Shown: in pieces, positions 44,138 to 53,306 of the stretch
How positions within the stretch are numbered: position 1 is the stretch's first letter
Layout of the letters: each line of letters begins with the position of its first letter
Assembly (NCBI GenBank): GCA_903919075.1
Contig: CAIXGR010000070.1
Location: 1 to 64,000 of the forward strand
Direction: 5' to 3'
Length of the DNA stretch: 64,000 nucleotides
Source: an uncultured Bacteroidota bacterium
Lineage (GTDB): Bacteria; Bacteroidota; Bacteroidia; Chitinophagales; LD1
Position numbers and translations under genes: made by a program
The notes under the pieces: generated by a model
Database searches by the model: none
Told to the model about the DNA's origin: nothing
The model's input: the letters and a program-made list of their open reading frames with translations, nothing else

Positions 44138-45538
44138 ATGGATAAAATTAAATTCGGAACCGACGGTTGGAGAGGTATAATAGCAAAAGATTTTACTGTA
44201 AATAACGTAAAGCGTGTAGCCAAAGCAACTGGTGACTGGGCTTTACAGCAAGACCCAAAAGCAAAAATTTTGCTGGGCCATGATTGCCGGTTTGCCGGAG
44301 ATTTATTTTCGCAGGCAGCTATCAATGTATTTTGCAAATTGGGTATAAAAGTTTTTTTCGATAAACATTTTGTTACTACCCCGATGATTTCGCTGGGTGC
44401 GCAAAAGTTGGAGTGTGAAATTGGGGTAATTATTACTGCAAGCCACAACCCACCGTCGTACAATGGTTATAAATTAAAAACAAAACATGGCGGGCCACTT
44501 ATTCAAAAATATATTTCGGAAGTGGAAAGCATGATACCGGATAGTTACGAGACGGAATATTTGACTTTACAGGAATGGGAACAAAAAGGGATGCTGGTAT
44601 TTGTTGATTTAGAGAGCATGTATTATGAGCACACAGCATCTTATTTTGATTTAGAAGCTATTAACGATTCGGAAATGGTAATAGCTTTTGATGCTATGTA
44701 TGGCGCTGGCCAAAACATATTTCCGCGCATAATACCGCATGCCGATTTGTTGCATTGCGAACACAATCCATCGTTTTACGGGCAAGCGCCTGAGCCGATA
44801 AGGAAAAACCTGAAGGAGCTGGAAGTGTATTTAAAAGAAATGAAGCACGTTGATGTTGGTTTTGCAACAGATGGCGATGCTGATCGCATTGGGTTATTTG
44901 ATGGCAAAGGTAAGTTTGTAGATGCACACCACATTATTTTATTGTTGGTGCATATTCTGCATAAATACAAAGGGCTTAGTGGTAAAGTTGTAATTGCTTT
45001 TTCGGTTTCAGATAAAGTAAAAAAGTTGTGCGATTTGTATAATCTGCCTTACCAGGTAACACAAATTGGATTTAAAAATATTTGCGAAATTATGCAACGC
45101 GAAAATGTATTGGTTGGTGGTGAAGAAAGCGGCGGCATAGCAGTGGCAGGCCATATACCTGAACGTGATGGAATATGGGATGGCTTGGTAATTATTGAAC
45201 ACCTGGTAAAACATGAGCAAACCCTGCCTGAATTAATTGAAGAAGTTTATGAACTGGTAGGTAAGTTTTCGTACAACCGCGACGACCTGCATTTAAAAGA
45301 AGAGCAGAAGCTGCAAATAGTACAAAATTGTAAGAACGGAGTTTATAAAGATTTTGGTGGCATACCGGTAAGCAAAGTTGAAGATACCGATGGATATAAA
45401 TTTCATTTGGTAGATGAAGAAACTGTAATGATACGCGCCAGCGGTACTGAACCGGTGCTAAGAATATATGTTGAAGCAGCTACTGAAGACAGAGTGCAAA
45501 TAATATTGGAGACAGTGAAGAAAACATTATTAAAGTAA
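44138..45538 (+). CDS. Phosphoglucomutase/phosphomannomutase family protein
   Basis: A 466-residue alpha-D-phosphohexomutase. The phosphoserine is S102 in IITASHNPPSYNGYK. The Mg-binding loop D245-G-D-A-D-R is in ATDGDADRIGLFD. The sugar-ring loop is GGEESGGIAVAG. The phosphate-binding loop is in RASGTEPVLRIYVEA near the C-terminus. It interconverts hexose 1- and 6-phosphates for sugar-nucleotide or glycogen metabolism; the precise sugar cannot be settled from sequence. The start ATG 44138 gives the typical MDKIKFGTDGWRG N-terminus. A strong bidirectional terminator follows. Confidence 0.92.
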   Translation: MDKIKFGTDGWRGIIAKDFTVNNVKRVAKATGDWALQQDPKAKILLGHDCRFAGDLFSQAAINVFCKLGIKVFFDKHFVTTPMISLGAQKLECEIGVIITASHNPPSYNGYKLKTKHGGPLIQKYISEVESMIPDSYETEYLTLQEWEQKGMLVFVDLESMYYEHTASYFDLEAINDSEMVIAFDAMYGAGQNIFPRIIPHADLLHCEHNPSFYGQAPEPIRKNLKELEVYLKEMKHVDVGFATDGDADRIGLFDGKGKFVDAHHIILLLVHILHKYKGLSGKVVIAFSVSDKVKKLCDLYNLPYQVTQIGFKNICEIMQRENVLVGGEESGGIAVAGHIPERDGIWDGLVIIEHLVKHEQTLPELIEEVYELVGKFSYNRDDLHLKEEQKLQIVQNCKNGVYKDFGGIPVSKVEDTDGYKFHLVDEETVMIRASGTEPVLRIYVEAATEDRVQIILETVKKTLLK

Positions 45539-45554
45539 AAATATAATTGCGATA

Positions 45555-45597
45555 AAAAAAGCGAAAGCCTCTGAATTCAGAGGCTTTCGCTTTTTTT
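45555..45597. terminator. Bidirectional rho-independent terminator
   Basis: Perfect 15-bp palindromic stem from 45561 to 45590 (gcgaaagcctctg centre) flanked by A6 and T7, between the convergent phosphomutase and TonB-receptor genes. Confidence 0.95.
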
Positions 45598-45606
45598 ATC
45601 TATGTA

Positions 45607-48201
45607 TTAAAACCCTAAATCTTCTCCGCCATTCTGTTCGCCACTTCCTGTCTTCTTTTTCTTTTTGAATAGGGATGAATCCATTTTACCAAACTTAACG
45701 GTAATGCCCAGGCGCGCATAGCGTTGGTCGCGGCGGCGGGTTTGTGTTTGCAGGTAAGTTGGTGTATCGTAATAATTGCCGTGTACTTTCGAATTAAGAA
45801 TATCGCTAATAGTAAAGTTAAAGGCTATAATACCTATTTCTTTGCTTACCGATAAATCAACGAAATATAAAGGTAAGGTGTGTCCTTGGGCAATAACGCG
45901 CTGTGCTTCATAAGTGCCGTTAATCTGCCCCACTATACCCAACGGAAATTTATAACTGATAATACCTTTAAATGTTCCGCTCCATCCGCGATTATTAATT
46001 TGCATAACACTATCGGGTGTATTGCTAAACCTATCGACTACATTGCTAAAAATAGAGGTATAGAATACTGTTCCATCCAACGTAATATCAAGACCTTTAA
46101 CCGGTGAAAATTTGAAGGTGTTTTCCCATCCATATTGAAGGCTGCTCTTTGCGTTTTCGAAAGTATTGATAAGTACTTGTGAAGAATCATTCTGAAAATA
46201 TGCGTATGGTGTAATAGGCTGCTGGTTATAACTGCCATATAATGAGCTAAGCCATGTAAAATTTTTAAGGGTCATGTCGTAATTCAGTTCGGCTTTGTTA
46301 TCAAACTCGGGCTGCAGGGCCGGGTTGCCTATACGATAATTAAATTTGTCGCTCGCAAAAATAAACGGAGCTATCTGGATAAAATTTGGCCGGTTTATTT
46401 TCCTTGTAATATTAAATTGCAATTCATGCTTGTCGTTAAATTTTTCTGATAAACTTAAGCTAGGGAAAAGGCAATCGTAAATGTTGGACAACGAGGAAGG
46501 GTACTGATAAGAAAAAGTGCTATCGTTTTTATTCAGCAACTCTCCGCGAAAATAAGTTTGCTCAACCCGCAGGCCTATTTGGTAAGAGAACTTTTTGACG
46601 GTATGACTAAAAGTAATATACGCAGCGTTGATAAGGTTATCAATTCGATAATTATTTGTGAGGAATATATTTTGTATATCACCACTACCCTGTACAGAAT
46701 CTGTTACACCGAGCGATGAATACTGGCGTTGATAATTGCTACGCAGTCCAAATTCCAGCTTCATATTGCTTTTGATAGGATTGGTAAAATCCCATTGACC
46801 CGTTATCATATCGGTTTTTGTTTTGCCATCTTCAAACTCAAACTCAGGGTTTGAAGGATTTGAGGTAAGGCTATAAGGAACAAAAGACCCGTCAGGCCGA
46901 TAAGTATTGAAATTGTAAATGTAATTAGTAATGCCGTTAGCGTGATTGTAATTAATATCAATCGTCCATTCCTTATCAGGCTTTGGATATGTATGCCTAA
47001 AGCTAAGGTCGGTAGTAAAGTTCCTAAAACCTACATTTTGGTTACTAATGCGTGTGCCATTATTTATCTGGCTATGCGAAGCGGAATCAGTTTCGTAAGC
47101 CTGGTTATCACGGGTAGAAAAATTTCCGAAGACTCCGTTTTCGCTTAATGAAATTGTATTTCTGTTATTTACATAATAGTCAAATCCTATACGTGCAACG
47201 TGAAAAAGGCGTTGATTAGATACATGATCATCCTGATGATAATAACCGATGGGAATGCTGGATAAAAGAGTGGTGCGGTCGGTATAATTATAGGTGCGAT
47301 TGGTTGAACCGTTTAGGTTGTAACTTAGCAAAACACCGAATTTTTTTTCATGCACATTAATAATAGCCATGCCGGTGTATTGGTTGTTGGTGCCAATACC
47401 GGCACTAACTATGCCGTTGTACCCGGGCTGCCGGTTCTTTTTAAGCACTACGTTAATAATACCACCGGTAGCTGAAGCTTCGAATTTGGCAGATGGGTTG
47501 GTAATTACTTCTACTTTATCAATCTGGTCGGCAGGAATCTGGTCAAGGGTAAGGGTAGTCGGCTTTCCATCAACATAAATAATGGGCGAGTTATTTCGCA
47601 ATGTTACATTGCCATCGGCATCGGTTGAAACACCGGGAATGTTTTTCATTACATCAACACCGGTTCCACCTTTTGCCGAAAGGTCTTTATCTACGTTAAA
47701 AACTTTGCGGTCGGGTTTTAATTCAATAGTCGATTTTTCGGCAGTTATGGTTACCGAGCCTAATGTTTGTGCATCTTCTTCCATAACCATATTGCCTACG
47801 TCTTGATCCATACTATTGGCAGTAACAGTTACATTCTTTTCTATAGCCTTATAACCCAGGTAGGTTATTTTTAGTTTAAAGCCGCCAAACGGAAGATTAT
47901 CTAGCGAGAAATCGCCATTGGTTTCAGTCAATTGTCCACCTATCAATGAATCATTTTTTGATAAGTATAATGCAACTGAAACAAACTCAATCGGCTTTTT
48001 GGTTTTACTTTCTATTGCTTTGCCGTATATGTGTCCTATACTTAATTTCTGCCCTTGAGTACTGCCTTTGCTTGTGCCACTGCCTGTTCCGGCACCACCG
48101 CCCATAGCCTCCATGCCCCCGCCGGGATATTGAGCTTTGGCGTCAAAAAAACATATCATTAGACTTAGGAAGGCAACTGGGAAAAAAGAATATTTCTTCA
48201 T
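45607..48201 (-). CDS. TonB-dependent receptor-like outer-membrane beta-barrel protein
   Basis: An 864-residue protein with a signal peptide (MKKYSFFPVAFLSLMICFFDAKAQ). A Gly-rich linker (YPGGGMEAMGGGAG) and a carboxypeptidase-regulatory-like domain (about 50-135, YGKAIESKTKKPIEFVSVALYL) follow. A plug-like domain (about 150-255, GTGVDVMKNIPGVSTDADGNV and VEVITNPSAKFEASATGG) precedes a long barrel. No canonical TonB box is obvious. The layout matches the outer membrane beta-barrel family 3 receptors common in Bacteroidota, which import peptides, siderophores or unknown ligands. No SusD partner follows; it is probably an orphan receptor. The 275 bases upstream hold no gene. Confidence 0.88.
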   Translation of the reverse strand: MKKYSFFPVAFLSLMICFFDAKAQYPGGGMEAMGGGAGTGSGTSKGSTQGQKLSIGHIYGKAIESKTKKPIEFVSVALYLSKNDSLIGGQLTETNGDFSLDNLPFGGFKLKITYLGYKAIEKNVTVTANSMDQDVGNMVMEEDAQTLGSVTITAEKSTIELKPDRKVFNVDKDLSAKGGTGVDVMKNIPGVSTDADGNVTLRNNSPIIYVDGKPTTLTLDQIPADQIDKVEVITNPSAKFEASATGGIINVVLKKNRQPGYNGIVSAGIGTNNQYTGMAIINVHEKKFGVLLSYNLNGSTNRTYNYTDRTTLLSSIPIGYYHQDDHVSNQRLFHVARIGFDYYVNNRNTISLSENGVFGNFSTRDNQAYETDSASHSQINNGTRISNQNVGFRNFTTDLSFRHTYPKPDKEWTIDINYNHANGITNYIYNFNTYRPDGSFVPYSLTSNPSNPEFEFEDGKTKTDMITGQWDFTNPIKSNMKLEFGLRSNYQRQYSSLGVTDSVQGSGDIQNIFLTNNYRIDNLINAAYITFSHTVKKFSYQIGLRVEQTYFRGELLNKNDSTFSYQYPSSLSNIYDCLFPSLSLSEKFNDKHELQFNITRKINRPNFIQIAPFIFASDKFNYRIGNPALQPEFDNKAELNYDMTLKNFTWLSSLYGSYNQQPITPYAYFQNDSSQVLINTFENAKSSLQYGWENTFKFSPVKGLDITLDGTVFYTSIFSNVVDRFSNTPDSVMQINNRGWSGTFKGIISYKFPLGIVGQINGTYEAQRVIAQGHTLPLYFVDLSVSKEIGIIAFNFTISDILNSKVHGNYYDTPTYLQTQTRRRDQRYARLGITVKFGKMDSSLFKKKKKTGSGEQNGGEDLGF

Positions 48202-48476
48202 GTTTCTTGTAATTTCATAAGGCTGAGTATTTCATGGGTGAAACAAACCTTTAAAAATTAGAGGCGCAAATGTAAGTTTTACGAGCTGATTTACCACCCA
48301 ATTATTGTTTTTTATCATAAAAACAAAGTTGTTAAATGTAAGATTAGCACTATTTTATACTACAATTAACATATAGCCAGCCAATGGGTTAAAGCTATCG
48401 GCGTATCTGGCATTTGTGTCGGAATGTTCTATGCGATTGTAAATAAACCACAAACTCAAATTATTATTTTTACTTC

Positions 48477-49070
48477 GTGAGCAACTCTGATATTTTAGAA
48501 CCCCAAAAATGGATTGAGCGCTATGCCGATTTGTTGTTAGGCTATGCTTATCCGCGAGTTAATAGGCAGGATGTTGCCGAAGATTTAGTGCAGGATACTT
48601 TTTTCAGTGCATTAAAAGCTCAAGATACTTTCAGGCAAGAGAGTTCTGAGAAAACATGGCTGATTGCAATTCTTAAAAGAAAAATTATCGACTATTACCG
48701 CAAAAAATCAACTCAAAACGAGTTGAACGTTTTAACTGAGGCTAACGGAAACGATGGTTTTATGAACCACTTTTTTGAAAAGGAAGAAAAATATGATGGG
48801 CATTGGACCGATGACTCGGCTCCAAGAAGTTGGAGGAAAGATTTTGAAACAAAGGTGGAAACTGATGAGTTTTACGATGTTTTGAGAAAATGTTTAGGCA
48901 AATTGCCCGAAAAGTGGTCGGCCGCATTTACTTTAAAAAATATTGACGGTTTAGAAAGTGACGAGATTTGTAAAGAATTAGAAATTAGCCCGTCTAACTA
49001 TTGGGTAATTATGCACCGTGCTAAACTCCAACTTCGCGAATGCATGGAAAAAAATTGGTATACGGAATGA
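48477..49070 (+). CDS. ECF-type RNA polymerase sigma factor
   Basis: A 197-residue ECF sigma factor. Region 2 lies at about 15-85 (RQDVAEDLVQDTFFSALKAQ and KTWLIAILKRKIIDYYRKK). Region 4 is near the end (LPEKWSAAFTLKNIDGLESDEICKELEISPSNYWVIMHRAKLQLREC in pieces). A charged insertion of about 40 residues lies between them (DGFMNHFFEKEEKYDG). The start is GTG at 48477. Its stop overlaps the ATG of the next gene (ATGA), a mini anti-sigma factor. It is upstream and divergent from the TonB receptor, which could be a target, but this is inference. Confidence 0.92.
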   Translation: MSNSDILEPQKWIERYADLLLGYAYPRVNRQDVAEDLVQDTFFSALKAQDTFRQESSEKTWLIAILKRKIIDYYRKKSTQNELNVLTEANGNDGFMNHFFEKEEKYDGHWTDDSAPRSWRKDFETKVETDEFYDVLRKCLGKLPEKWSAAFTLKNIDGLESDEICKELEISPSNYWVIMHRAKLQLRECMEKNWYTE

Positions 49071-49333
49071 AAGGCTTCAACAAAATATTGATATGCTGCA
49101 AACAAGCCACCTACCTGCACGAAAAACAGAGGGAGGGAAAGCTACGTTTTTTTGAACGCATGGGCCTTGCTATACATTTGCTTTATTGCAGTTTCTGCAA
49201 ATTGTTTATTAAACAAATTGAACAGCTTGAAACTTGTACTAAGCAATACCAACAAATTCAGGAAAATAAAAATAAGTTTTCCTCTTCTAGGAAAGCTGAA
49301 CTTCAAAAAGTTTTAAATGAGGCTATGAAATAA
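49067..49333 (+). CDS. Short zinc-finger anti-sigma factor (zf-HC2 type)
   Basis: An 88-residue cytosolic protein. The motif CKQATYLHEKQ, with a later HLLYCSFC, places His and two Cys (H-x3-C-x2-C) after an earlier Cys-His pair, the layout of zinc-binding anti-sigma domains. It has no membrane segment, unlike many anti-sigma factors, and the C-terminal half is a Lys/Gln-rich helix. The ATG overlaps the sigma factor stop (ATGA), giving coupled translation and stoichiometric control. The frame opens 27 bases earlier, but ATG 49067 fits the overlap and the normal anti-sigma N-terminus. It ends 3 bases from the convergent lipoprotein gene. Confidence 0.8.
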   Translation: MKGFNKILICCKQATYLHEKQREGKLRFFERMGLAIHLLYCSFCKLFIKQIEQLETCTKQYQQIQENKNKFSSSRKAELQKVLNEAMK

Positions 49334-49335
49334 GC

Positions 49336-49842
49336 TTATTCCTTTTTGTAATTCTCAATATTTGCAACATCGAATATGGAATAGTCATCTTTATGTTCCA
49401 AAAGCCAGGCTTTTAATTCCTTAGGTTCGACCTCGTAATCTATCTTGTGCTCTAAAACAGGTAATAAGTTAAATTCCTTCTCACTTACTTTATCGAATTT
49501 ATAAATATAATAACCCGGATCAGTAAGGGTACTGTCTCCAGATTCATAAACATTAATAAAATTTTTGTCTCCTACCGTGCTAAAAATAATATCCTTGTAT
49601 TCCGAATTTGGAGTTCCCTTCTCATCGCACAGGTATGCCCTTGCCTTCGTTTTATTGCCTTCAACCTTTTTAACCAAGTAGGTAGTTGTTTTCTCATCCG
49701 TTTTGGCCTTTCCTTTCCACTTGCCCATAAGCCATGATGGAATATCGTAAGACCCCTCATCAATACTTTTTTCGGTTTGTAAGGGGCAGCCTGTCAGCAT
49801 TAAAACAGCTACAAATAATAAAGGGGAAAGAATTTTCTTCAT
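49336..49842 (-). CDS. Lipoprotein of unknown function
   Basis: A 168-residue lipoprotein: the signal ends in LMLTGC, C19 being the acylation site. The mature region is mixed alpha/beta with PSWLMGKWKGKAKTDEKTTT (a lipocalin-like opening GxW), and Lys/Glu-rich strands to the end. The GKWKG-type opening recalls small lipocalin-like or calycin folds, but this is weak. No operon partner. The convergent end is 3 bases from the anti-sigma gene. I do not assign a family. Confidence 0.75.
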   Translation of the reverse strand: MKKILSPLLFVAVLMLTGCPLQTEKSIDEGSYDIPSWLMGKWKGKAKTDEKTTTYLVKKVEGNKTKARAYLCDEKGTPNSEYKDIIFSTVGDKNFINVYESGDSTLTDPGYYIYKFDKVSEKEFNLLPVLEHKIDYEVEPKELKAWLLEHKDDYSIFDVANIENYKKE

Positions 49843-49911
49843 AGCCTGATTTTAGTAATTATAAATAACAGATTAAATATATACTTTTTTTACTTTCCAG
49901 GTATTTGAAAA

Positions 49912-49940
49912 TAAAAAAGGCCTGCAGTGGTTGCAGGCCT
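49912..49940 (-). terminator. Rho-independent terminator of the anchor-V protein gene
   Basis: 9-bp perfect stem AGGCCTGCA (49918-49926) and TGCAGGCCT (49932-49940), followed on the minus strand by a T6 run (49917-49912). Confidence 0.9.
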
Positions 49941-49978
49941 GTGAAATTATTTTTAAATGAAATTTAAATGCTAAGGCA

Positions 49979-50899
49979 TTATTGTTTTACTACGCGAAAT
50001 ACTTTTCGGGTCTCATCTTTTTGTACAGTTACTAAATATATGCCCTGGGCCCAATTTGACGTGTTGATTTTTTGTATTGTAGTACCGGCACTTATATCAA
50101 CATTTTGTTCGGTAATATTTTGCCCCTGCAAGGTATAAGCCGATATGGTGTAAATGCCAGTTTGTTCATTTTCCCATTGTAAATTAAGATTATCGGTTAC
50201 AGGATTAGGATAAATTTTTACTACATCGTTTTGAGAAACAGAGTTTATACCAGTGGTAGTGGTTCCAGGTATTTGTTCGGGTATTCCTATATTAACTGTA
50301 TTCCATAAATCGCCTGCGTCGGCATTCCCATTTCCATTTACAGCATTTAATATTCCCCAAAAAGAAATAGCACCCGTGCCCGAGGTAGGGGCAGTCCATG
50401 AAAGCGATTCGGAATAAATGGTGCCATGGCCGCCGCTACCTGACGTGGGTGGTAGTGGCGAGCTATGTTCGAAAATATTTAAAACTGTGTATGACGTTGG
50501 TGGGGCAATATGAGTGTTAGCAGGCGCGGCGCTACTCCATGCTCCTGCTCCTGGCGGAGTTCCCTGGGCTGTAGTTCCTTTAATACAAGTTATTTGGAAC
50601 CCAAAGTGGCCTAGCGTAGAATTGCTCGTATTTACACCGGTCAATTTTATAGTATATGTCTTTCCCGCTACGTAGCTTGTTACAGGTGTTCCGGAAGAAT
50701 CTAATTCAAGCGATACATTAATTGTGGCTGTGGGGGCTGAGCCGTGGCAGGGAGATTGATAGAAACAACCTATTTGATTGTTTGTGAGTTCAGAACCCGT
50801 ACAATCGTAACCCTGCAAACCCGGACCGTGACTATGGCTTGAAAGAATTAAAGAAATAGCAGCCACTAAGAATGAAACATAAATACCTTTTTTGCGCAT
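49979..50899 (-). CDS. Choice-of-anchor V domain protein, T9SS-secreted
   Basis: A 306-residue protein with a signal peptide (MRKKGIYVSFLVAAISLIL). A Cys/His-containing segment follows (GYDCTGSELTNNQIGC, then FYQSPCHGSAP), and a Reeler/choice-of-anchor V-type beta domain (about 60-205, TSYVAGKTYTIKLTGVNTS and GHFGFQITCIKG). A T9SS type A sorting domain is at the end (about 230-306, KIYPNPVTDNLNLQW, final RVVKQ). Relatives usually carry a CxxCH haem motif here; this one has C-x5-C-H. The ATG at 50899 was chosen to place the signal peptide at the N-terminus; the frame extends to 50926. Confidence 0.85.
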   Translation of the reverse strand: MRKKGIYVSFLVAAISLILSSHSHGPGLQGYDCTGSELTNNQIGCFYQSPCHGSAPTATINVSLELDSSGTPVTSYVAGKTYTIKLTGVNTSNSTLGHFGFQITCIKGTTAQGTPPGAGAWSSAAPANTHIAPPTSYTVLNIFEHSSPLPPTSGSGGHGTIYSESLSWTAPTSGTGAISFWGILNAVNGNGNADAGDLWNTVNIGIPEQIPGTTTTGINSVSQNDVVKIYPNPVTDNLNLQWENEQTGIYTISAYTLQGQNITEQNVDISAGTTIQKINTSNWAQGIYLVTVQKDETRKVFRVVKQ

Positions 50900-51460
50900 T
50901 GGAATGAGTTTTAGATTATTCAGCACAAAAATACAAGTTGAAACAGCAATTAATTAATAAACCGATTGTGCATTTGGTTCTTATTGTTGTATATAAATAA
51001 GATATGGCCATTTTGATTGTGGGTGAATTAAAATCAATTATTACATAGGAAATAAGGTGGTTCTTACCCGCCATTCCTTATTCGGTGTTGGTAAATTAAG
51101 GGCAATTCAGCTTTAAGTTGAGCAAGGCAACTAAATAATAAGGTAGCAGGGGAAATTAGTTCTACGGTTTTGCAAAATAAATTTGTTTTATGACCCACAT
51201 TCATAGTTTTAAGTGAATTGTTGAGTTAATAAGAAGTTAAAAATGAAAAGCACCAAACCGAGTTTCTTCTCAGATTTTTAAACTTTGATCATTCATATTT
51301 TAAATTGATTTTCAGTGTTTTATGTTGGGTTTAATTTTATCTTCTAATTTTAAATCGCTTTATAATTACGGTAATAAACGTTTATATTTTCCATTTGACC
51401 TAAATCCGAACGAGATGGGTTAAAAACGATTCACCTCTTTTTCTATTTTTACAGCTCGTT
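50900..51460. other. 561-base AT-rich gap before dnaX, with one hairpin
   Basis: No convincing ORF, tRNA or repeat was seen. One stem-loop is present: AATAAGGTGG (51051-51060) pairs with CCA-tt-CCTTATT (51071-51082), a 10-bp stem with a 2-base bulge and a 10-base loop. It lacks a T run on either side, so it is not a standard terminator. The dnaX promoter should lie close to 51440. Confidence 0.4.
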
Positions 51461-53272
51461 ATGGCAGAATATATTGTTAGTGCACGTAAATATCGCCCCC
51501 TTCGTTTCAGCGAAATGGTGGGACAGGAGCAGGTAGCCACCACTTTAAAAAATGCCATTCGCACCGGCCAGTTGGCCCATTCGTTTCTTTTTTGTGGCCC
51601 TCGGGGGGTTGGTAAAACCACTGCGGCGCGTATACTTGCAAAAACTATTAATTGCGAAAACATTACTGCAGATTTTGAACCTTGTGGCAAATGTCAGTCG
51701 TGCGTTTCTTTCCAACAAAATTCATCATTCAATATTCACGAATTAGATGCTGCATCAAATAACTCGGTAGATGATATTAGAGCCTTAGTTGACCAGGTAC
51801 GTTTCCCGCCACAAAGCGGCAAATACAAAATATATATTATTGATGAGGTACACATGCTTTCGCAAGGTGCTTTCAATGCGTTTTTAAAAACGTTGGAAGA
51901 GCCACCGGCTTACTGCAAGTTTATATTAGCTACTACCGAAAAGCACAAGATACTTCCCACAATCCTTTCGCGCTGCCAGGTGTTCGATTTTAAGCGGATA
52001 AGCATTGAAACTATTGTAAAGCATCTAAAACATATTTGCGAAGTTGAAAAGACAGATGCAGAAGATGATGCACTTCATATTATAGCACAAAAGGCTGATG
52101 GAGGCATGCGAGATGCCCTTTCAATATTCGACCGGATTTCAAGTTTCGGCAGTGGCAAAATAACCTACACTTCGGTGCTCGAAAACCTGAACGTGTTAGA
52201 CTATGATTACTTTTTTAAAGTAACCGATGCGCTGCTTACCGAAAACCTGCCACAGGTTTTGCAGTTGTTGGATGAAATATTGAAAAAAGGTTTTGAAGGC
52301 GATGATTTTATGTTGGGCCTATGCGAGCATTTCCGCAATCTACTTTTTTGTAAAGATGAACAGACACTTAAAATGCTTGAAGTAAGCGGCAATCTGAAAC
52401 AAAAATATGCTGCTCAATCTTCGCTTGCATCGGCAGACTTTTTAGTAAACTGCCTTAACTTGGGCAACCAGTGCGATGTGCAGTACAAAGTATCTAAAAA
52501 CAAAAGATTGACTGTTGAGCTTGGGCTTATAAAAATGTGCTACGTTAATGCAGTAGTAGATATGGATGTAGCTGCAAAAAAAAAGCCCACAAGTGAAGGT
52601 TTAGTTGAAACAAAGGCTAAAACAGTAAATAAACAGGCTGATAATGGAGTATCTGTTCCACCGCTAGAAACTCCGAAAGAAGAAAAGCCAAAGATTACTG
52701 AAAAAACTACTGAAAACGCAGCGCCATCAGCTAAAGATGCCATAAGCACAAAGCCATCTGCAAGTAATAAACAAACAGCTACACTTTCAAAAACTAAAAA
52801 AATGCTCACCGCTGATTCTATTCAGGAATTAGAAAATGGTAGTAGCGAGAATAAAACTTTAGCTGAAGAAACAGAAGAACAAATTGAAGGTGAAGTACTG
52901 ATTTTAAACCACGAAAATATATTGAAACTGTGGGCTGAATACGGAGCCAAAATACCGGAAGAAAAGAAAGGCTTGAAAATGAGCTTTACTATGTTCAAGC
53001 CTTTGTGGGATGAAACGGCTATTAATCGTATAGCGCTAAAAGTTAAGAGCGATATACAAAGGGCTCAATTTAATGAAGTGGCACAGGGACTAAAAAGGTT
53101 TTTCTCGAAAAGGCTGGGCGTACCTGTTGAATTCGAAATAATTGCTGATAAGGAAATTGTTGACGGAACAAAACCCTATACACCCAAAGAGAAATTAGAG
53201 CGGCTAATACAAAAAAATCCTGCCATTAAAAAAATGCAACAGCAGCTCGGTTTAGAGCTGGATTACGATTAG
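51461..53272 (+). CDS. dnaX: DNA polymerase III subunit gamma/tau
   Basis: A 603-residue clamp-loader ATPase. Walker A is GPRGVGKTT (46-54). The zinc module has C65, C75, C78 and C81. DEVH lies in YIIDEVHMLS, with the sensor segment FILATTEKHKILPTILSRCQVFDFKR (in pieces). Domain III extends to about 360. A Lys/Thr/Ala-rich linker (about 370-470) leads to a tau-like C-terminal domain. No programmed frameshift signal is obvious to me, so the short gamma form cannot be inferred. It is followed 35 bases later by the M16 peptidase gene. The ATG 51461 gives the usual MAEYIVSARKYRP N-terminus. Confidence 0.96.
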   Translation: MAEYIVSARKYRPLRFSEMVGQEQVATTLKNAIRTGQLAHSFLFCGPRGVGKTTAARILAKTINCENITADFEPCGKCQSCVSFQQNSSFNIHELDAASNNSVDDIRALVDQVRFPPQSGKYKIYIIDEVHMLSQGAFNAFLKTLEEPPAYCKFILATTEKHKILPTILSRCQVFDFKRISIETIVKHLKHICEVEKTDAEDDALHIIAQKADGGMRDALSIFDRISSFGSGKITYTSVLENLNVLDYDYFFKVTDALLTENLPQVLQLLDEILKKGFEGDDFMLGLCEHFRNLLFCKDEQTLKMLEVSGNLKQKYAAQSSLASADFLVNCLNLGNQCDVQYKVSKNKRLTVELGLIKMCYVNAVVDMDVAAKKKPTSEGLVETKAKTVNKQADNGVSVPPLETPKEEKPKITEKTTENAAPSAKDAISTKPSASNKQTATLSKTKKMLTADSIQELENGSSENKTLAEETEEQIEGEVLILNHENILKLWAEYGAKIPEEKKGLKMSFTMFKPLWDETAINRIALKVKSDIQRAQFNEVAQGLKRFFSKRLGVPVEFEIIADKEIVDGTKPYTPKEKLERLIQKNPAIKKMQQQLGLELDYD

Positions 53273-53306
53273 AGAAATAATTTATAAAAATCAATATATA
53301 AAATTC

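Noticed and set aside
52560..52640. Programmed -1 frameshift signal in dnaX
   Set aside because: A run of nine A (52577-52585) lies in the dnaX linker, but I see no downstream stem-loop or upstream Shine-Dalgarno-like stimulator that would make it a convincing slippery site. A frameshift assay would decide.
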